Shown: piece by piece, positions 60,498 through 64,000 of the stretch
Numbering within the stretch: the first letter of the stretch is position 1
How the letters are laid out: every line of letters begins with the position of its first letter
Source of the DNA: Agaribacter marinus
GTDB taxonomy: Bacteria > Pseudomonadota > Gammaproteobacteria > Enterobacterales > Alteromonadaceae
Direction of reading: 5' to 3'
Assembly: GCF_030160655.1 (NCBI RefSeq)
Contig: NZ_BSOT01000007.1
Coordinates: 124,001-188,000 of the forward strand
Length of the DNA stretch: 64,000 nucleotides
Notes under the pieces: generated by a model
The model's input: the letters and a program-made list of their open reading frames with translations, nothing else
Databases searched by the model: none
What the model was told of the DNA's origin: nothing
Program-made: the position numbers and the translations under genes

Positions 60498-60749
60498 ATG
60501 GCGAACTATAAAAAAATATTAATCGTTGGGCTTAGCGTAATAATCATTCAAGCCATTCAGGGCGTTGCTCAGGCAAGTGTGTCTCAAACCGTTTTAATGT
60601 TTCTTGATAGGGATAAGGATGGACTCATTTCGCTAAAGGAAGCGACTCGGAACATAACAATTCTGGAAGCGTTTGACATTATCGACATGAATGAAGACGG
60701 TTTTATTAGTTTACAGGAGTTGACCGCAAGCAATTTGGTGAAAGAGTAA
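60498..60749 (+). CDS. Small exported EF-hand protein
   Basis: 83 residues with GGGAG upstream of the ATG. A signal peptide (YKKILIVGLSVIIIQAIQGV to AQAS) precedes two EF-hand loops: DRDKDGLISLKEA and DMNEDGFISLQEL, both with the Asp/Asn ligands and the final Glu intact. It should bind Ca2+ in the periplasm. It is the first gene after the sigma-54-like promoter at 60273 and lies 144 bp before glrK, so it may be a GlrR target or a calcium input to the QseE/GlrK sensor; both are inference. Confidence 0.82.
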   Translation: MANYKKILIVGLSVIIIQAIQGVAQASVSQTVLMFLDRDKDGLISLKEATRNITILEAFDIIDMNEDGFISLQELTASNLVKE

Positions 60750-60893
60750 ATGTGGTAAAAAAGTTTCAGGGGTTGCCCGCTTTGCGAGTGGTGGGTGACC
60801 TTTTTTCTTTTATCCTTCTTCAACATCCAATACAGACATTTCTAGTTGAGATTGTTTTGTTAGGGCCTATTGAAGCTTGGATAATGCTATGCA

Positions 60894-62330
60894 ATGCTAG
60901 CGAAAAATATACGGTTGTTGGTTAATTTCTTGCAAATACGTTCACTCAGACAATTGGTGTTAATCAGTTTTTTAACATCACTAGTGCCACTTATCGCGCT
61001 TCTTTGGCAAAGCCAACGAGACTTTTCGCATGTCAGCGTAACGACAAAAGAAAACACTGAATTGTTTGTTAATATAGCCTCCAATCTGCGGGATTTGTTG
61101 AGTTCTGCTCAAGACGTGCAGCGGTTAGTAAAACAATATCAAGTACTAAAAGAGCCGCAGTTAAAAGTAATTACAGATAAGACACTTGAGAGTTTTATTG
61201 AAAAATTGCACGCATTTTGCCGTATATCCAAAGAATTTAAAGAATGCACAAGTTTGGAAAATAGCTTGCCGACTTTACTAGAATATCATGGATTTAATGA
61301 TACCTTAGTGGTTGATGCGTACTTAGCACGGTTTGGCCAGTCTATGCTGAAGCTTCAGCGCAATGTAAATATTTTCGTCGATCAAAGAGTTATTGAACAA
61401 CAGCAGTTTTTAGCGAATATGCAAATTAGACAGGGTTGGTCTACAGGTATGCTTGTGGTGCTGTCTTTGGTTTTCATTTTATTCTCAACACAATTTATTG
61501 TAAAACCTGTCAGAAAGCTACAAGCAATCATTCAGTCTATCGCGACATCAAGTCAATCACTGCCGGTTAAATCATCCAGTGCACCAAGAGAGCTCTTGGC
61601 GGTAGAAAAAGATTTGTTTTGGTTGAATGAAAGGTTAAGGCAACTTGAAAAAGTACGTACAGCCTTGTTGCGACATGCCTCTCACGAATTAAAAACGCCC
61701 TTAGCCAGCATTAAAGAAGGGTGTGCAATTTTATCGGATAACTTAGTTGGTGATTTAAATAGTGCACAACATGAAGTGTTGCAATTGCTCAATAATTCCA
61801 CAGAGAGATTAAATTTGTTAATCGTAAAACTCTTAGACTATAACGCCTTATTGCAACAAGCTGAGCCCAAGTTGGTGCCTGTCGCCATATATCCGGTGAT
61901 TGACGCGAGTGTTACGAATAGCAAGTTATTGCTGCAACAGAATGGGCAGTCCATAGGAATTCAGCTGAAAGAAAGCCAACAAGTGAAAGGGGACGAAGAA
62001 CTATTGGGGCGAATATTTGACAACCTAATTTCGAATGCAATTGCTTATGGTCGCAAGAATGAAATCATCAGAATTTACGCGCATGAAGAGGAAGATTTCT
62101 TAGTTTTGGATGTTATGAACCAAGGGAATAGTATTCCATTAGATATTAGAACTGAAATATTTGAGCCATTTAAACGTGGTGCTGAAAAACGAAATGACAA
62201 AGTCATGGGGGCAGGTTTGGGATTGTCCATTGTGGCAGATTGTGTGAGACTTCTTAACGGAGATATTTCTATTGTAGATAAGGAGTCGGTTGATGTGTGT
62301 TTTCAAATTAAGCTGCCAAGGGTCAAATAA
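60894..62330 (+). CDS. glrK: Sensor histidine kinase GlrK/QseE
   Basis: 478 residues. Membrane helix 1 is at about 18-38 and helix 2 near 180-205, with a roughly 140-residue periplasmic region between them and a HAMP-like stretch after. The HisKA site is LLRHASHELKTPLASIKEG, with the phospho-acceptor His near 263. The HATPase domain has IFDNLISNAIAYG, VMNQGNSIP and GAGLGLSIVADCV. The gene is followed directly by the QseG lipoprotein and GlrR genes, the same order as E. coli glrK-yfhG-glrR. In enterobacteria this system controls GlmY and envelope genes. The RBS is weak. Confidence 0.93.
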   Translation: MLAKNIRLLVNFLQIRSLRQLVLISFLTSLVPLIALLWQSQRDFSHVSVTTKENTELFVNIASNLRDLLSSAQDVQRLVKQYQVLKEPQLKVITDKTLESFIEKLHAFCRISKEFKECTSLENSLPTLLEYHGFNDTLVVDAYLARFGQSMLKLQRNVNIFVDQRVIEQQQFLANMQIRQGWSTGMLVVLSLVFILFSTQFIVKPVRKLQAIIQSIATSSQSLPVKSSSAPRELLAVEKDLFWLNERLRQLEKVRTALLRHASHELKTPLASIKEGCAILSDNLVGDLNSAQHEVLQLLNNSTERLNLLIVKLLDYNALLQQAEPKLVPVAIYPVIDASVTNSKLLLQQNGQSIGIQLKESQQVKGDEELLGRIFDNLISNAIAYGRKNEIIRIYAHEEEDFLVLDVMNQGNSIPLDIRTEIFEPFKRGAEKRNDKVMGAGLGLSIVADCVRLLNGDISIVDKESVDVCFQIKLPRVK

Positions 62331-62927
62331 GTGAAAACCTGGATAGCAGTACTGATGTCTGGCCTTATACTGTCGGGGTGTAAATTACTGCCGAAGGATG
62401 GTCCGTTACCGCCTGTCGTTGAAGCAGAACCTCAAGCTAGACAGACTTGGTTTTGTACAACAGAAGCGTCATTTGACGCATTGGGTAAGTTTTGTGAATT
62501 TAATTATTGGGCGAAAGTTTATATAGAAGCTAATGAGATAAATTGGCCTGAGAGACTCAATAAAATTAATGAATTAGGCGATGCTCCCGTCGATCTTATG
62601 TACAAGGTGATGATGAGTCAGGGGCCGGATACTCCATACCAGAATCGACTCAGAGCACAAAACTGGATTACGTCACTGTTAACGGTTGTCGAACCAACAA
62701 TGGCGAGTGTTTTGGATGTTGTGATTTTTCAACCCTCGCAACAACTATTAGAACTTGAGTCCGCAATCACAATTTTGAGCCGAGTGAATGTGCGGCAAGA
62801 AAAAGTTATGGATGAATTAAATGCGACCTTGGACGCGCGTAAAGAAGACTTAGAAAAGCAGCGTACCCAAGTAGAACAGCTGTTAAAGATTGAAGCAAAT
62901 ATGGCAGATCAGAATAGGAGCCAATAG
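62331..62927 (+). CDS. qseG: QseG-like outer-membrane lipoprotein
   Basis: 198 residues, starting at GTG immediately after the glrK stop codon. The signal sequence MKTWIAVLMSGLILSGCKLL contains a lipobox (LSGC). The body has RQTWFCTTEASFDALGKFC and a long C-terminal coiled coil (VRQEKVMDELNATLDARKED and following heptads). In enterobacteria QseG sits between the kinase and regulator genes and modulates QseE. The identification rests on position, lipobox and length; direct sequence similarity could not be tested here. It is translationally coupled to both neighbours. Confidence 0.82.
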   Translation: MKTWIAVLMSGLILSGCKLLPKDGPLPPVVEAEPQARQTWFCTTEASFDALGKFCEFNYWAKVYIEANEINWPERLNKINELGDAPVDLMYKVMMSQGPDTPYQNRLRAQNWITSLLTVVEPTMASVLDVVIFQPSQQLLELESAITILSRVNVRQEKVMDELNATLDARKEDLEKQRTQVEQLLKIEANMADQNRSQ

Positions 62928-62928
62928 A

Positions 62929-64000
62929 TTGAGTAGTACTAATATCAGCCCAACTGAACGCAAACCGAAGTTATTGATTGTTGATGATGACGAAAGTTTA
63001 TTGCGCTTGATGTCAATTAGGCTCAGTTCTGAGGGGTTCAATGTCACGAGTGTCGATAGTGGCACTCAAGCGATACGTTTACTGTTCCATACCCCATTTG
63101 ACGTGGTATTGAGTGATTTACGAATGCCAGGCATGGATGGTTTGTCTTTATTTGATGAAATCTTACATCAACATCCCGACTTGCCTGTGATTATTATGAC
63201 TGCCCATGGCAGTATTAAAGATGCTGTTGCCGCGACGCAACGCGGTGTTTTTAGTTTTCTAACTAAACCAGTAAATCACGACGAATTACGTAAAACACTA
63301 TTTCAGGCTGTTGCGCAAACCGGCTCAAATGAGTTAGGGGATTGGTCTGCCGATATCATTACACGCGCACCTGACATGATTCGCTTGCTTAAGCAGGCTG
63401 AACAAATCGCGCCAAAAAATGTTAGTGTGTTAATCACTGGCGCAAGCGGCACCGGTAAAGAGTTGTTGGCTAAGGCAATTCATAAAGCGTCGGATCGAAA
63501 AGACAAACCTTTTGTGGCAATTAATTGTGGTGCAATGCCCGAAAACCTGCTTGAGTCCGAATTGTTTGGTCATGCAAAAGGGGCTTTTACTGGCGCTGTT
63601 CAAGCGAATATTGGTCTATTTCGTGAGGCCAACGGCGGGACACTATTTTTAGATGAAATTGGCGATATGCCAGTTAGTTTGCAAGTAAAATTGCTACGTG
63701 CGCTGCAAGAGCGCTCTATTCGTCCAGTAGGGAGTGCAACGTCTATTGATGTTGATGTGCGCATTGTCTCTGCAACACATAATAACTTAAAAGAGGCAAT
63801 GGAAGAGCAACGCTTTCGAGAGGACCTATTTTATCGTTTAAATGTGGTCGAGCTAGAACTTCCAAGTTTGAAAGAGCGTTTCGAAGATATTCCTCTATTA
63901 GCGGATCATTTACTTAAGCTAAGCGCGAAAAAACACGGTATCAACGTGCGGAAATTTGCAAACGATGCTATGAACTTACTTACCAAAGCGAAATGGCCGG
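62929..64000 (+). CDS. glrR: Sigma-54-dependent response regulator GlrR/QseF (3' end beyond the window)
   Basis: Starts at TTG 62929, one base after the qseG stop, with AATAGGAG 10 bases upstream. About 357 residues are visible. The receiver domain has IVDDDE, phospho-acceptor Asp in VVLSDLRMPGMDG and Lys in FLTKPVNH. The AAA+ sigma-54-interaction domain has Walker A TGASGTGKELLAKAI, the GAFTGA loop (HAKGAFTGAV), Walker B GGTLFLDEIGDMP and the Arg finger FREDLFYRLNVVELELP. The C-terminal helix-turn-helix is outside the window. It should activate sigma-54 promoters through TGTC-N10-GACA sites; one lies at 60191-60208. Confidence 0.95.
   Translation, partial: MSSTNISPTERKPKLLIVDDDESLLRLMSIRLSSEGFNVTSVDSGTQAIRLLFHTPFDVVLSDLRMPGMDGLSLFDEILHQHPDLPVIIMTAHGSIKDAVAATQRGVFSFLTKPVNHDELRKTLFQAVAQTGSNELGDWSADIITRAPDMIRLLKQAEQIAPKNVSVLITGASGTGKELLAKAIHKASDRKDKPFVAINCGAMPENLLESELFGHAKGAFTGAVQANIGLFREANGGTLFLDEIGDMPVSLQVKLLRALQERSIRPVGSATSIDVDVRIVSATHNNLKEAMEEQRFREDLFYRLNVVELELPSLKERFEDIPLLADHLLKLSAKKHGINVRKFANDAMNLLTKAKWP

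Noticed and set aside
1-64000. CRISPR arrays, tRNA or rRNA genes, insertion sequences, prophage or integron structures
   Set aside because: None were seen: no regularly spaced repeats, cloverleaf-like sequences, transposase, integrase or phage structural genes.

Overview
The window reads as chromosomal DNA of a marine gammaproteobacterium, most likely Alteromonadales (Glaciecola, Paraglaciecola, Catenovulum or a relative). That placement is inferred from gene content: the glrK(qseE)-qseG-glrR(qseF) order, AsnRS, dimeric dUTPase, a PEP-CTERM protein, a flavin halogenase with a MocR regulator, sulfatases and polysaccharide glycosidases. No rRNA, tRNA, CRISPR array, insertion sequence or phage module was seen.

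Layout. 0-2.6 kb: a porin-like gene (cut by the window edge) behind a small PstS-like periplasmic protein, a decayed GH27 alpha-galactosidase remnant, and an S9 hydrolase whose signal peptide is separated from the enzyme by one in-frame amber codon. 2.8-7.7 kb: a PEP-CTERM protein, a hybrid histidine kinase convergent with a LuxR-type regulator, a lipoprotein and a DUF805 protein. 7.8-12.2 kb: a giant SNF2 ATPase. 12.4-16.8 kb: a second PstS-like protein, a GST, an outer-membrane protein, a double-glycine-leader peptide with a VanZ-like membrane protein, and an unknown exported protein. 16.9-18.9 kb: a BlaI/BlaR1-type pair whose metalloprotease carries ankyrin repeats in place of a beta-lactam sensor. 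19-27 kb: a phytase-esterase-like lipoprotein, a rhomboid protease, and a TonB receptor divergent from an OmpR-type two-component system. 27-32 kb: SDR, flavin halogenase, MocR regulator and a small Cys-rich exported protein.

32.5-49.4 kb: metabolic accessory genes. They include a GH2 beta-galactosidase, LysR with VOC and GhrA-like dehydrogenase, AraC with a metaxin-like GST, an NYN nuclease, dUTPase, a purine nucleoside permease-family lipoprotein and an acyl-CoA thioesterase. The block ends in a polysaccharide locus with a GH43/GH117-like enzyme, a third PstS-like/porin pair (divergent) and two translationally coupled sulfatase lipoproteins. Together with GH2 and the GH27 remnant this points to use of sulfated galactans such as agar, porphyran or carrageenan. 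49.7-57.8 kb: an orphan CheB, an MmpL/HpnN-type RND protein and an RND pump with its adaptor. 58-60 kb: asnS and a small membrane protein. 60-64 kb: an EF-hand protein and the glrK-qseG-glrR operon (last gene cut by the edge), preceded by a good match to a sigma-54 promoter with TGTC-N10-GACA activator boxes.

The most notable observations are: three paralogous short PstS-like proteins, two of them tightly paired with related porins; the predicted GlrR/sigma-54 control region; a bacteriocin-like peptide with an intrinsic terminator before its membrane-protein neighbour; the ankyrin-fused BlaR1 homologue; the interrupted hydrolase; and several short repeats or dyads that look like operators. 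All functional calls rest on reading motifs by eye; no database search was run.
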